A DNA stretch of 64,000 nucleotides from an uncultured Alphaproteobacteria bacterium. Its GTDB lineage: Bacteria > Pseudomonadota > Alphaproteobacteria > UBA6615. The translations under genes and the position numbers were made by a program. Shown in pieces: positions 10,616 through 18,827 of the stretch (the first letter of the stretch is position 1; each line of letters begins with the position of its first letter). The notes under the pieces are model-generated. The model was not told the DNA's origin and made no database searches. It saw nothing but the letters and a program-made list of their open reading frames with translations. The DNA lies in assembly GCA_943787745.1 (NCBI GenBank), contig CALSNJ010000002.1:248001-312000 (forward strand), written 5' to 3'.

Positions 10616-11061
10616 AACGTGGTGCTGTTGAAACCATTCTGGGTGCGTTGGTGCTCGCAGTTGCGATTGGCTTCGTTATCTTTGGCGCCCGTGTGATCGA
10701 TGTGCAGGCGGATGGCGGCTATCAGTTACAAGCGCGGTTCCTGAAAGTTGGCGGTCTCGAACGCGGCAGTGATGTCCGTATTTCGGGGGTCAAGATTGGT
10801 TCTGTGGTGGAACGCACTCTCGACGCCGAGACATTCGAAGCCGTGGTTACTTTCACTGTGCGCGAAGATGTAAGTCTGCCTGCCGATACCGAAGCCGGTA
10901 TTACTGCAGAGGGGCTGTTGGGCGGAAAATATCTTCGTCTGTTTCCAGGCCAGTCGGAGCAAACGCTCAGTGCGGGTTCGGATATTGCACGCACGCGAGA
11001 CTTTCAGGCGCTCGAAGATACTGTCTCGGAAATCATTTTCCTCGCCACGGATGCGAACTGA
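10612..11061 (+). CDS. mlaD: outer membrane lipid asymmetry maintenance protein MlaD
   Basis: Phospholipid-binding MCE subunit of the Mla retrograde lipid transport complex, anchored in the inner membrane. An N-terminal helix (about residues 6-25) is followed by a single MCE domain containing LKVGGLERGSDVRISGVKIGSV and ITAEGLLGGKYLRLFPG. The C-terminal helix TVSEIIFLA would line the ring pore. At 149 aa it is typical for alphaproteobacterial MlaD. It starts within the stop of the preceding MCE gene and is followed by the DUF2155 gene, a familiar alphaproteobacterial order. Confidence 0.9.
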   Translation: MKRGAVETILGALVLAVAIGFVIFGARVIDVQADGGYQLQARFLKVGGLERGSDVRISGVKIGSVVERTLDAETFEAVVTFTVREDVSLPADTEAGITAEGLLGGKYLRLFPGQSEQTLSAGSDIARTRDFQALEDTVSEIIFLATDAN

Positions 11062-11113
11062 TCATTTTGTTGCGCGTACCGGGGCATCAGTCTGACACGT
11101 GGATATCATTGGC

Positions 11114-11539
11114 ATGAAGTTTCTCAATTTCCGGCTTACGAGCATGTTTTGTGCTGTGACGCTGTGTGCCGTGCCGGCATTTGCGCAGACTCCGGAAAGC
11201 CAGGACGCACCCGCCACAACTGGCGCAGTGTTGCAGGGGCTCGACAAGGTGACGGCGCGGATTTCGACCTTCAACGTTCCCTTTGATCGGCTTTTTGCGT
11301 TTGGCAGCCTGACCATTCAGGTGCGTGCGTGCCACAAAACGCCCCCTACCGAGGCGCCTGAAAGCACAGCTTTTCTGGAAATTGATGAGAGTTTCGAAAG
11401 CGCCGCCGACCAGAGATTGTTCAGTGGCTGGATGTTTGCGTCCAGTCCTGCTGTCTCAGCTCTCGAGCATCCGGTCTACGATGTTTGGGTTGTCGACTGT
11501 ATAAAAGCATCCAACTCGTCGGCGGACAGCCCGGGCTGA
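11114..11539 (+). CDS. DUF2155 domain protein, exported
   Basis: A small exported protein of unknown function. A signal peptide covers about the first 25 residues ([10 protein letters not shown], then a hydrophobic stretch ending VPAFA-Q). The DUF2155 core follows: [43 protein letters not shown] and [11 protein letters not shown]. Two conserved cysteines (in VRAC and VDC) could form a disulfide. The ATG at 11114 is preferred to a GTG 15 nt upstream because the signal peptide then has a normal n-region. The last 64 nt overlap the 3' end of aat on the opposite strand. Confidence 0.87.
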   Translation: MKFLNFRLTSMFCAVTLCAVPAFAQTPESQDAPATTGAVLQGLDKVTARISTFNVPFDRLFAFGSLTIQVRACHKTPPTEAPESTAFLEIDESFESAADQRLFSGWMFASSPAVSALEHPVYDVWVVDCIKASNSSADSPG

Positions 11540-12126
11540 AAATCAGCGTTGGCCTTGAGGGCCTCGGCAAGCCGGTTCTTGTACTCTGCCCGATCAATCT
11601 CGATCGTCCCGAATTGTGTCAGGTGGTCCGTCACAAACTGGCTGTCGAGCAGGACGTAACCGCTTTTTCGGAGTCGGGCAGCCAGATGGCAAAGTGCAAT
11701 CTTGCTGGCGTCGCGGGCCCGCGTGAACATGCTTTCTCCGAAGAACGCGCCACCAAGTGAAACGCCGTAGAGACCGCCGACCAGTTCACCGTCCAGCCAG
11801 CATTCGACCGAATGGGCAAACCCCATTTCGAACAGCGCTCCGTAAAGGCGCTCGATCTCGTCATTGATCCATGTTTCAGGACGCGCGCCCTGCGGTTCGG
11901 CACAACCGCGAATGGTACCGATAAAGTCAGAATCGCACCGGACCTCATAGGGGGTGTTTCGCAGGGTTTTTCGCAGGCGACGGGGAACGTGAAATGAGTC
12001 CAGAGGGATAATTCCACGCGCGTCGGGATCGATCCAGTAGAGGTCCGGATCGTTGCGGCTTTCGGCCATCGGGAAGATCCCGCTGGCATATGCGCCAAGA
12101 AGCAATTGTGGGGTCAAACCCGCCAT
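11476..12126 (-). CDS. aat: leucyl/phenylalanyl-tRNA-protein transferase
   Basis: Adds Leu or Phe from charged tRNA to proteins with N-terminal Lys or Arg, creating N-degrons read by ClpS (encoded at the start of the window). Family motifs include [15 protein letters not shown], the [12 protein letters not shown] block, [31 protein letters not shown] and FFGESMF. The ATG at 12124-12126 ([10 protein letters not shown]) is chosen; a TTG three codons earlier directly abuts the accC stop. Neither has a clear SD. It is the last gene of aroQ-accB-accC-aat, and its 3' end overlaps the DUF2155 gene tail to tail by 64 nt. Confidence 0.95.
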   Translation of the reverse strand: MAGLTPQLLLGAYASGIFPMAESRNDPDLYWIDPDARGIIPLDSFHVPRRLRKTLRNTPYEVRCDSDFIGTIRGCAEPQGARPETWINDEIERLYGALFEMGFAHSVECWLDGELVGGLYGVSLGGAFFGESMFTRARDASKIALCHLAARLRKSGYVLLDSQFVTDHLTQFGTIEIDRAEYKNRLAEALKANADFQPGLSADELDAFIQSTTQTS

Positions 12127-12135
12127 GAGACGCAA

Positions 12136-13476
12136 CTACGATGTTTCGACGAAACTCTCGAGCCAATGAATATCATAGTCGGCGGCAGCAAAGGAGGGAT
12201 TGTCGACAAGCCTTTGATGCAACGGGATGGTCGTGGAGATACCGCTCACCGCCATTTCGCCCAGCGAGCGTCGCAATCGCATGATGGCCTCGTCGCGATT
12301 ACGCCCGTGAACAATAAGCTTGGCCACCAGACTGTCGTAGTACGGTGGTATTCGGTAGCCCGCATATAATGCTGAATCGACCCGCACCCCCAGGCCACCA
12401 GGCGCATGATACTCCTCGATCAGTCCCGGGGAGGGTGCGAAGCTGACAGGATCCTCAGCATTGATCCGGCATTCTATGGCGTGACCTTCCATCACCACGT
12501 CTTCCTGAGTGATGGAAAGTTTGGCACCTGCGGCAATACGGATCATCTCCGCGACGATGTCGAAATTGCAGATCATCTCTGTGATTGGATGCTCGACCTG
12601 CACCCGGGTGTTCATCTCAATGAAGAAAAACTCGCCGTTCTCATAAAGAAACTCAAAGGTTCCCGCGCTGCGGTAGTTCATTTTGGCGGTTGCCTCGGCG
12701 CAGATCGTGCCGATCTTTTCGCGGGTCGCATCATCCAGAACAGGGCAGGGGGCTTCTTCGAGAACTTTTTGATGTTTGCGTTGGAGCGAGCAATCACGCT
12801 CGAACAAATGAACGGCATTTCCCTGACCGTCGCCGATCACTTGCACTTCGACATGTCTGGGGTGGGCGAGATATTTTTCGATATAGACCGTGGCATCGCC
12901 GAAATTTGACTCTGCCTCCCGGCTCGCCATCTTGAATGCTGTTTCTATATCGGCCTCATGCTCAACGACTTTCATGCCACGCCCGCCGCCGCCTGATGCC
13001 GCCTTGACGATGACCGGATATCCGATTTCTCCGGCGATCCGGCTCGCATCCGCAACGCTTTCGACGGCGCCCAGGGAGCCCGGGACAACGGGAACGCCTG
13101 TGGCACGCATGGCGTCTTTGGCCGCGACCTTGTCGCCCATTGTTGCGATCGAGTCTGATGTCGGGCCAATAAAGGCCATGCCGTGTTCCTCAACGATGCG
13201 CGCGAAGTTCGCGTTCTCGGACAAAAATCCATAGCCGGGATGAATCGCGTCCGCGCCGGTCAGCGTGGCAGCAGACAGAATCGCGGGGACGTTCAGATAG
13301 CTCTCCGCCGCGGAAGGTGGACCGATGCATACGCTTTCATCGGCGAGGCGGACATGCATCGCATAAGAATCAGCCGTTGAATGGACGGCGACGGTGGAAA
13401 TTCCCATTTCCTTGCAGGCGCGGTGGATCCGCAGCGCGATCTCACCCCGGTTCGCGATCAGAACCTTTTTGAACAT
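12136..13476 (-). CDS. accC: acetyl-CoA carboxylase, biotin carboxylase subunit
   Basis: ATP-grasp enzyme that carboxylates biotin on AccB, the first half-reaction of malonyl-CoA synthesis for fatty acids. It starts [20 protein letters not shown], and has ATP-binding [14 protein letters not shown] near residue 160, the catalytic [11 protein letters not shown] near 290, and [11 protein letters not shown] near 330. Its 446 aa are full length. It lies 21 nt downstream of accB, and aat follows, the usual alphaproteobacterial order. Confidence 0.98.
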   Translation of the reverse strand: MFKKVLIANRGEIALRIHRACKEMGISTVAVHSTADSYAMHVRLADESVCIGPPSAAESYLNVPAILSAATLTGADAIHPGYGFLSENANFARIVEEHGMAFIGPTSDSIATMGDKVAAKDAMRATGVPVVPGSLGAVESVADASRIAGEIGYPVIVKAASGGGGRGMKVVEHEADIETAFKMASREAESNFGDATVYIEKYLAHPRHVEVQVIGDGQGNAVHLFERDCSLQRKHQKVLEEAPCPVLDDATREKIGTICAEATAKMNYRSAGTFEFLYENGEFFFIEMNTRVQVEHPITEMICNFDIVAEMIRIAAGAKLSITQEDVVMEGHAIECRINAEDPVSFAPSPGLIEEYHAPGGLGVRVDSALYAGYRIPPYYDSLVAKLIVHGRNRDEAIMRLRRSLGEMAVSGISTTIPLHQRLVDNPSFAAADYDIHWLESFVETS

Positions 13477-13497
13477 TGTTGGTCCGATCCGGGTCGG

Positions 13498-13950
13498 TTA
13501 TTCGACGATGGCGAGCAACTCGCCAAACTCGACCGGCTGCCCGTTGGTCACTGCGATGCTGGAAACGGTTCCGCCATGGGGTGCCTTGACTTCATTGAAG
13601 GTCTTCATCGCCTCGATCAACATCAGCGTCTGACCCTGCGTGACGGTGTCGCCAGCTTTGATCAAAGGCGGGTCGCCGGGGGATTGGGAAAGATAGACGG
13701 TGCCGACCATCGGGGACGACACAGCCCCGGGTTGGTTTGCATCATCGCCCGCCGCAGATATTGCTGGCGAACCAGCCGCTGGCGTTGCTGCCGGAGCAGT
13801 GATGGCCGTCGATGAAGCCGCAGCAGCTGGACGTGCCACGCGAATGCGTTTGCCGCCGTCCTCATACTCGATCTCACCCAATCCGGTTTCAGCAAGCAGG
13901 TCAGAAAGTTTGCGGACAAGTTCTGAATCAATATCGAACGGGTCACTCAT
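13498..13950 (-). CDS. accB: acetyl-CoA carboxylase biotin carboxyl carrier protein
   Basis: Carries the biotin that shuttles CO2 from AccC to the carboxyltransferase. An N-terminal helical domain is joined by an Ala/Pro-rich linker (about residues 41-70) to a C-terminal biotinyl domain with the site IEAMKTFNEV; Lys116 is biotinylated. At 150 aa it is normal. It sits 6 nt after aroQ and 21 nt before accC. A biotin importer gene, bioY, is also in the window but is not linked. Confidence 0.97.
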   Translation of the reverse strand: MSDPFDIDSELVRKLSDLLAETGLGEIEYEDGGKRIRVARPAAAASSTAITAPAATPAAGSPAISAAGDDANQPGAVSSPMVGTVYLSQSPGDPPLIKAGDTVTQGQTLMLIEAMKTFNEVKAPHGGTVSSIAVTNGQPVEFGELLAIVE

Positions 13951-13956
13951 GTTTAT

Positions 13957-14403
13957 CTACAAGTCCATACGTGCTGCGAGCGCGTCAATCGCGAGCAAAT
14001 AGCTCATGGGGCCAAACCCACACACAACACCTGTTGCAGCCGCGCTGATATAGGACTTATGTCGGAACTCTTCCCGGGCGAAGATATTGGAGAGGTGAAC
14101 TTCAACAATCGGAATGTCGAGCAGACGAAGCGCGTCATGCACGGCAACCGATGTGTGTGTGTAGGCCCCGGCGTTGATGGCAAGTCCGGCCGCCGATATG
14201 CGGGCTTCTTGAATCCAGGCTACAAGTTCACCTTCGTGATTGGATTGCCGGAATTCGAGATCAAGATTGGCGGTCTCAGCTGCATCCCGACAACGTTGTT
14301 CGATGTCTGCCAGAGACTCCCCGCCGTAGATACCTGGCTCGCGTTCGCCAAGCAGGTTGAGGTTGGGGCCGTTCAGGATCCAGATGGAAGGGCGCGTTGC
14401 CAC
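13957..14403 (-). CDS. aroQ: type II 3-dehydroquinate dehydratase
   Basis: Third step of the shikimate pathway, 3-dehydroquinate to 3-dehydroshikimate. The sequence shows [19 protein letters not shown] with catalytic Tyr26, then [11 protein letters not shown], the [17 protein letters not shown] block and [22 protein letters not shown] at 14401-14403 gives 148 aa, the family length, and starts just before the first strand; an ATG 72 nt upstream would add an arm without family similarity, but SD support is weak for both. First gene of the aroQ-accB-accC-aat unit, divergent from the decarboxylase gene. Confidence 0.93.
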   Translation of the reverse strand: MATRPSIWILNGPNLNLLGEREPGIYGGESLADIEQRCRDAAETANLDLEFRQSNHEGELVAWIQEARISAAGLAINAGAYTHTSVAVHDALRLLDIPIVEVHLSNIFAREEFRHKSYISAAATGVVCGFGPMSYLLAIDALAARMDL

Positions 14404-14559
14404 GTGTTTTCGTCCCAGAGTTGTAAGTCTTGTGCCGGTTACCACGACCCCGCGATTCAGGGCAATGAACCGCACAGGCGTAATGATTGTCTGGCGACGA
14501 AAAAAGACGCTTCAATCTGGCCGGGATTCGACTATAACGCGCCACCGCTCGGGTAAAGG

Positions 14560-15702
14560 ATGAGCCGCATGACAGCAAGAATCGATGCATTTCTGGCCAG
14601 TGAGGCTCCGGCGACGCCCTGCATGATCGTCGATCTGGAGCAGGTGGAAGCGAACTTCCGTGACATGAGAGAAATGGCGCCGTGGGCAGAGGTCTACTAT
14701 GCGGTGAAAGCAAACCCTGCACGCCCTGTTCTGACAACACTCAACAAATCAGGGTGCGCCTTTGATGCCGCGAGTTTGGCAGAAATCATGGCTTGCCTCG
14801 AAGCAGGGGTTCCAGCTTCGAAGATTTCCTATGGGAACACGGTCAAAAAATCTGTCGATATCACCGCTGCCCATGATCTTGGCGTTGACCTATTTGCCAT
14901 CGACAGTTTGGGTGAGATCGAGAAGCTTGCGGTTGCGGCCCCTGGCGCGAAAGTTTTCTGTCGCATCGTTGTTGCGAATGACGGTGCGCGTTGGCCGCTG
15001 ACCCGTAAATTCGGCTGTGCGCCGGACGAAGCAGCGCCGCTTTTGCGCGCGGCAAAGGCAGCCGGCCTTATACCCGCGGGGCTGTCATTTCATGTCGGCA
15101 GTCAGCAGACCGAACCCGAGCGTTGGCGCGAAGGCATCAGCCGCTGCGCGGCGATATTCGAACAGCTTGCGCTTGATGGTGTTGCTTTGGAGTTGATCAA
15201 TCTGGGGGGCGGATTTCCTGTGCCATATCGCAATGATGATGGGCCCGGTTTGGCCGAGGTCTTCGCGGCGATCGGGCGGGCGTTGTCAGAATCTTTTGGT
15301 GATGAAGTTCCGCGTGTCTTGATGGAGCCTGGGCGCGCCATCGTGGCATCTGCGGGAAAACTGCGGAGTGAGGTCATTCTGGTCACCGAGCGCATCTATG
15401 GCGGGCGCCAGCGTTGGGTGTATCTGGATGTGGGTCGATATGGCGGCCTGGCGGAGACCGAGGGTGAGGCAATTCAGTATCAACTGGAGTTTGATGACAT
15501 GTCGGCAGACATGACGCCGTCCGTGGTGGCGGGGCCGACCTGTGACAGTCATGACGTGCTCTATGAAGATGCGTTGTACGAATTGCCTGTGACGCTGAAA
15601 GCTGGAGATTTCGTCACGTTCCGGAATACCGGTGCATATACGTCGACCTACGCTTCGATCGGGTTCAACGGGTTTGCGCCGCTCCACGAGCATTTTCTCT
15701 AG
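14560..15702 (+). CDS. type III PLP-dependent decarboxylase (ornithine/lysine decarboxylase-like)
   Basis: Alanine-racemase-fold decarboxylase that makes putrescine or cadaverine for polyamine synthesis. PLP is bound by Lys50 in VYYAVKANPARP. The SFHVGSQQ segment near residue 178, the LGGGFPVPY glycine loop near 223 and EPGR near 264 bind cofactor and substrate. The catalytic loop GPTCDSHDVLYE near residue 331 has the Cys and Asp that complete the active site across the dimer. At 380 aa it is the short bacterial form. Ornithine is the likeliest substrate, but lysine is possible. Its last 38 nt overlap the marR gene on the other strand. Confidence 0.92.
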   Translation: MSRMTARIDAFLASEAPATPCMIVDLEQVEANFRDMREMAPWAEVYYAVKANPARPVLTTLNKSGCAFDAASLAEIMACLEAGVPASKISYGNTVKKSVDITAAHDLGVDLFAIDSLGEIEKLAVAAPGAKVFCRIVVANDGARWPLTRKFGCAPDEAAPLLRAAKAAGLIPAGLSFHVGSQQTEPERWREGISRCAAIFEQLALDGVALELINLGGGFPVPYRNDDGPGLAEVFAAIGRALSESFGDEVPRVLMEPGRAIVASAGKLRSEVILVTERIYGGRQRWVYLDVGRYGGLAETEGEAIQYQLEFDDMSADMTPSVVAGPTCDSHDVLYEDALYELPVTLKAGDFVTFRNTGAYTSTYASIGFNGFAPLHEHFL

Positions 15703-16174
15703 ATGCTGTGACTTCAGTTTCCTGCTGGAGTTTGGTGAGTAGTCTGTCGAGTTGGGCTCGCTCGCTCTGGCTGAGTGTGTGCAACAAGTCAGCCTCATGG
15801 GCCAGTGCGACGGGCACGATTTCGTCATGCACCCGTTGTCCTGCAGCCGTCAGCTCCAAAATGGTCCGGCGGCGGTCATCGGGGTCGGTTTTTCGGGTGA
15901 TGAACTTGCGGGCGAGCAAGGTAGTTGCGGCGCGACTGATAGTAACCTTGTCCATTGCTGTCTGATGACACAAGCCGGTTGCCGTGTTGGCGCCGAAACG
16001 GCCAAGTACAGCCATGACACGCCATTCAGGAACCCGCAGACCGAACCCTGCCTCGTAGTCTTGCGCTATGGCATTGCTGACACGGTTGGCCAGCACGGAC
16101 AGTCGGTAGGGGAGAAAGGTCTCGAGAACCAGATGCTCTGGAGCGTCCTTGTTCGCGGATCGGGAGCGTGTCAT
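15665..16174 (-). CDS. MarR family transcriptional regulator
   Basis: Dimeric winged-helix repressor. Dimerisation helices flank a wHTH core: VPEWRVMAVLGRFG (about residues 40-53), recognition helix MDKVTISRAATTLLARKFI (about 65-83), then wing DPDDRRRTILELTAAG. The ATG at 16174 gives 169 aa; a longer TTG-initiated frame would begin inside the probable operator. The ligand is unknown. A 22-bp palindrome right upstream of the start suggests autoregulation. Its 3' end overlaps the convergent decarboxylase gene by 38 nt, so the two transcripts could interfere. Confidence 0.87.
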   Translation of the reverse strand: MTRSRSANKDAPEHLVLETFLPYRLSVLANRVSNAIAQDYEAGFGLRVPEWRVMAVLGRFGANTATGLCHQTAMDKVTISRAATTLLARKFITRKTDPDDRRRTILELTAAGQRVHDEIVPVALAHEADLLHTLSQSERAQLDRLLTKLQQETEVTASRENARGAAQTR

Positions 16175-16187
16175 CGGGTCATCAACT

Positions 16188-16209
16188 ATTCGTTGCAAGT
16201 GAAACGAAT
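16188..16209. promoter_or_regulatory. palindromic operator candidate upstream of marR gene
   Basis: Perfect 7-bp inverted repeat attcgtt (16188-16194) and aacgaat (16203-16209) with an 8-nt spacer, 14 nt upstream of the chosen marR start codon. The size and position match MarR-family autoregulatory operators; binding is inferred. Confidence 0.6.
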
Positions 16210-16231
16210 TTAGATTTGGCGACCCATGTCG

Positions 16232-16888
16232 TCAATCCAGCCCGTCGAGATGATCGCGGATGAGAGTGAATACATCCTCGAACATTTCACTCGTTAGGCG
16301 GCCGGTATTCGTGTTGTAGCGTGAGCAATGATAGCTGTTGGCCAGCATGATATTGCGCTCACCATTGGCAACCTCATAGGACGCGGCGTGAATGAATTTC
16401 AACGCGGATTGTTTGTAGCCCAAAGTTGCCAGGATCGCTTTATGCGCCAGCCCGCCGAGTGCCAAAACGACTTCCAGTTTTGGCATGGCTGCGATTTCAG
16501 CTGCAAAGAATGGGCGGCAGGCCACGACCTCTGCACCAATGGGTTTGTTCTGGGGTGGAACACAGCGGACCGCATTGGTAATGCGACAGTCGATAAGCTC
16601 GAGACCATCATCGGGCGATGCTTTGAATTCACCTTTGGAGAATCCGAACTTTTCAAGTGTCGGATACAACAGGTCGCCCGCATAATCCCCTGTAAAGGGC
16701 CGGGCTGTCCGATTGGCCCCCTTCAGGCCTGGCGCGAGACCTACGATCAGCAGTCGTGCATCGGGGCTTCCGAAGCTGGGGACCGGCCCGTTGTGGAAAT
16801 CGGGAAACTTTGCTGCATTCTGAGTTCGAAACTCAGCCAGACGCGGGCATAGAGGGCAGTCATGGGTTGGTTCATGTGGTGTCGGCAT
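16232..16888 (-). CDS. uracil-DNA glycosylase, family 5 (UdgB type)
   Basis: Removes uracil, and in this family often hypoxanthine and other deaminated bases, from DNA. Motif A is GLAPGLKGANRTARPFTGD (residues 50-68), which has no polar catalytic Asp/Asn/Glu at the usual position, as expected for family 5. Four cysteines, C11, C14, C109 and C124, have the spacing of the 4Fe-4S ligands of families 4 and 5. The motif near the C-terminus, NSYHCSRYNTNTGRLT, carries the leucine-loop His. At 218 aa it is complete. The NYN protein gene ends 2 nt before its start codon, so they are one operon. Confidence 0.92.
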   Translation of the reverse strand: MPTPHEPTHDCPLCPRLAEFRTQNAAKFPDFHNGPVPSFGSPDARLLIVGLAPGLKGANRTARPFTGDYAGDLLYPTLEKFGFSKGEFKASPDDGLELIDCRITNAVRCVPPQNKPIGAEVVACRPFFAAEIAAMPKLEVVLALGGLAHKAILATLGYKQSALKFIHAASYEVANGERNIMLANSYHCSRYNTNTGRLTSEMFEDVFTLIRDHLDGLD

Positions 16889-16890
16889 GA

Positions 16891-17535
16891 TCAGGCCGCC
16901 GAGTTTTTATCGACGGATACCTTATCGTCGTCTTCGAACTCGTCATCGAAGTCATCGTAGTAGTCATCATCATCATCGTAACCATCATCACTGTTGGCAG
17001 GGCGATGGGAACGTTCACGTGCGATATCACCGCGCAGGGATTTCAGATCAACAAAACTGTCTGCTTGCCGACGCAATTCATCCGCGATTGTCGCTGTGTT
17101 GCTGGACGTGGTGCTGATCACAGTGACGCGAGCTCCGCGACGCTGTGCGGCAGCAATCAGACTGCGATAGCTTCCGTTGCCGGAAAACAGAACGATGTGG
17201 TCAACTTTTTCGGCGATTTCGAGCATGTCGACGGCCAGATCAACGTCAATTGAATTTCGGATGCGTCGGCGGCCGGCTGTGTCCGTGAAAGCCTTGGCCG
17301 GTTTGGTCACCAATGTGTATCCGTTGTAGTCGAGCCAGTCGACGAGTGGTCGAATGGGGGAGTATTCCTGATCCTCGATCAGCACAGTGTAGTAGTAAGC
17401 TCGGACGAGGTTCGAGCGGGTCTGGAAAAGCGAAAGTAGTTTCTTGTAATCGATGTCGAAATCCAGCCCCCGGGCGGTTGCATAGAGATTTGCACCATCT
17501 ATAAAAACGACTGTTTTTTCATTGTCCTTGAGCAC
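16891..17535 (-). CDS. NYN/LabA-like (DUF88) protein with altered acidic motif
   Basis: PIN-like NYN-fold protein of the LabA/DUF88 group. The first metal motif FIDGANLY (Asp13, Asn16) and the second IDVDLAVDML (Asp97, Asp99, Asp103) are intact. The third, normally SGDGDF in this subgroup, reads SGNGSY here (Asn120, Ser122), so two acidic metal ligands are missing. The C-terminus from about residue 178 is a highly acidic low-complexity tail rich in Asp and Tyr. It precedes the uracil-DNA glycosylase gene by 2 nt. The fold assignment is firm, but RNase activity is doubtful. Confidence 0.88.
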   Translation of the reverse strand: MLKDNEKTVVFIDGANLYATARGLDFDIDYKKLLSLFQTRSNLVRAYYYTVLIEDQEYSPIRPLVDWLDYNGYTLVTKPAKAFTDTAGRRRIRNSIDVDLAVDMLEIAEKVDHIVLFSGNGSYRSLIAAAQRRGARVTVISTTSSNTATIADELRRQADSFVDLKSLRGDIARERSHRPANSDDGYDDDDDYYDDFDDEFEDDDKVSVDKNSAA

Positions 17536-17711
17536 GCTGTTAAATTCCTTTGTGCAATCAGACGCCAGAGCGTCGTAAGTGAATATCTGTTGAATATATG
17601 ACCGCGGAACCGCGCGGTTGCTTTGAATGGCGGGTTAGATAGCCCGAGCCGGAAACCCTGTCCAGCCGTCCACCACAGTGACAATCAACCTTTGTGGGGA
17701 AGAGGAAGAAT

Positions 17712-18218
17712 ATGATCTTGATCGGGCTCGGCGCCAATCTTCCCAGTGTCAGTCACGGCGCGCCGCGCCAGACCCTTGAGGCTGCGCTTATCGCTTTGGA
17801 GGGGCACCAGATCAAAGTCTCGAACCGCTCCCGCTGGTATACAACCGCTCCGGTTCCGGTGTCAGACCAGCCACATTTCGTTAATATTGTGGTTTCGGTG
17901 ACGACGAATCTGGCAGCGGGGGCGTTGTTGCAGGCGTTACATCACGTTGAAGATACGTTCGGGCGTGTTCGCGAAGCGCGGAATGCTGCGCGTGTGCTGG
18001 ATATCGATCTTCTCGACTACAACGGTTTGATTTCGCTGGAATGGCCGGTTTTGCCGCATCCACGTATGGATCAGCGCGCATTTGTGTTGGTTCCGTTGCG
18101 CGATATCGTACCTGATTGGGTACATCCGGCGACTGGGCGCGGGATTGATGCGCTGCTTGCCGAAGCTTCCGACCTGTCGGGCGTTGAGCTTCTGGATGAC
18201 GAGATTACAACGCGCTGA
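17712..18218 (+). CDS. folK: 2-amino-4-hydroxy-6-hydroxymethyldihydropteridine diphosphokinase
   Basis: Transfers pyrophosphate from ATP to hydroxymethyl-dihydropterin in folate synthesis. It starts MILIGLGANLPS and contains SRWYTTAPVPVSDQPHFVNI, where the pterin pocket lies, and RVLDIDLLDYNG with the two Mg-binding Asp residues near 98-100. The ATG at 17712 is taken because gaggaag lies just upstream; a GTG 18 nt earlier is inside that SD. At 168 aa it is normal. rpoZ follows after 85 nt. Confidence 0.95.
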   Translation: MILIGLGANLPSVSHGAPRQTLEAALIALEGHQIKVSNRSRWYTTAPVPVSDQPHFVNIVVSVTTNLAAGALLQALHHVEDTFGRVREARNAARVLDIDLLDYNGLISLEWPVLPHPRMDQRAFVLVPLRDIVPDWVHPATGRGIDALLAEASDLSGVELLDDEITTR

Positions 18219-18238
18219 ACCCTATTGCGCCTAAACGG

Positions 18239-18267
18239 TTGGCTTCCCGTGATTTTGGGCCTATATA
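18239..18267 (+). promoter_or_regulatory. candidate sigma-70 promoter of rpoZ
   Basis: TTGGCT at 18239-18244 and TATATA at 18262-18267 are separated by 17 nt, about 37 nt ahead of the rpoZ ATG. Pattern match only. Confidence 0.45.
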
Positions 18268-18303
18268 ACTGCCAACCCCCTATTCAGGCTCGGAGAAATT
18301 TGA

Positions 18304-18696
18304 ATGGCCCGCGTCACAGTTGAAGATTGCATTGAACGTATTCCCAACCGCTTCGATCTGGTTATGGTCGCCGGTCAGCGCGCGCGTGAGATTTCGGCGG
18401 GAGCGCCGATCACTGTTGAGCGCGACAACGACAAGAACCCCGTTATTGCACTGCGAGAGATCGCCGACGAGACCGTCGAGATTGCAAGTCTGCAGGAATC
18501 TTTGATCGCGGGTCAGCAGAAACATGTCGAGTTCGACCTTCCTGAAGAGGAAGAAGTCATCGAGTTGCTCGAATCCGAAACCCACGTCGCTGGTGTTGTT
18601 CCCGATGCACCGCTCGCGGATGGTGAGGAAGGCTCCGAGGACGGCATGCCGCAGATGCGTTTCGAGGACGCTGTCGACGAAAGCCCGGATAACTGA
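18304..18696 (+). CDS. rpoZ: RNA polymerase omega subunit
   Basis: Helps assemble the beta-prime subunit and takes part in ppGpp sensing in many proteobacteria. The core is [20 protein letters not shown] through [12 protein letters not shown] and [11 protein letters not shown] (to about residue 60). The rest of the 130 residues is an acidic C-terminal extension with [12 protein letters not shown], commonly seen in alphaproteobacteria. It directly precedes the (p)ppGpp synthetase/hydrolase gene, with a strong terminator between, so the two are separate transcripts. Confidence 0.97.
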   Translation: MARVTVEDCIERIPNRFDLVMVAGQRAREISAGAPITVERDNDKNPVIALREIADETVEIASLQESLIAGQQKHVEFDLPEEEEVIELLESETHVAGVVPDAPLADGEEGSEDGMPQMRFEDAVDESPDN

Positions 18697-18762
18697 TCGC
18701 TTTTTGCTTCAGATAGAGGCGTTTGACGCCCTGCAATCAAATTTTCGCCCACGCGAACGAGC

Positions 18763-18795
18763 GCCCGAGCACATTTTAATGTGTTCGGGCTTTTT
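18763..18795 (+). terminator. rho-independent terminator after rpoZ
   Basis: A 12-bp stem gcccgagcacat/atgtgttcgggc with one G-T pair and a TTTA loop is followed by TTTTT. It lies 66 nt after the rpoZ stop and 33 nt before the rsh start. Confidence 0.9.
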
Positions 18796-18827
18796 CGTGC
18801 ACGCCGTTTCATGGCTATGATGTTCTC

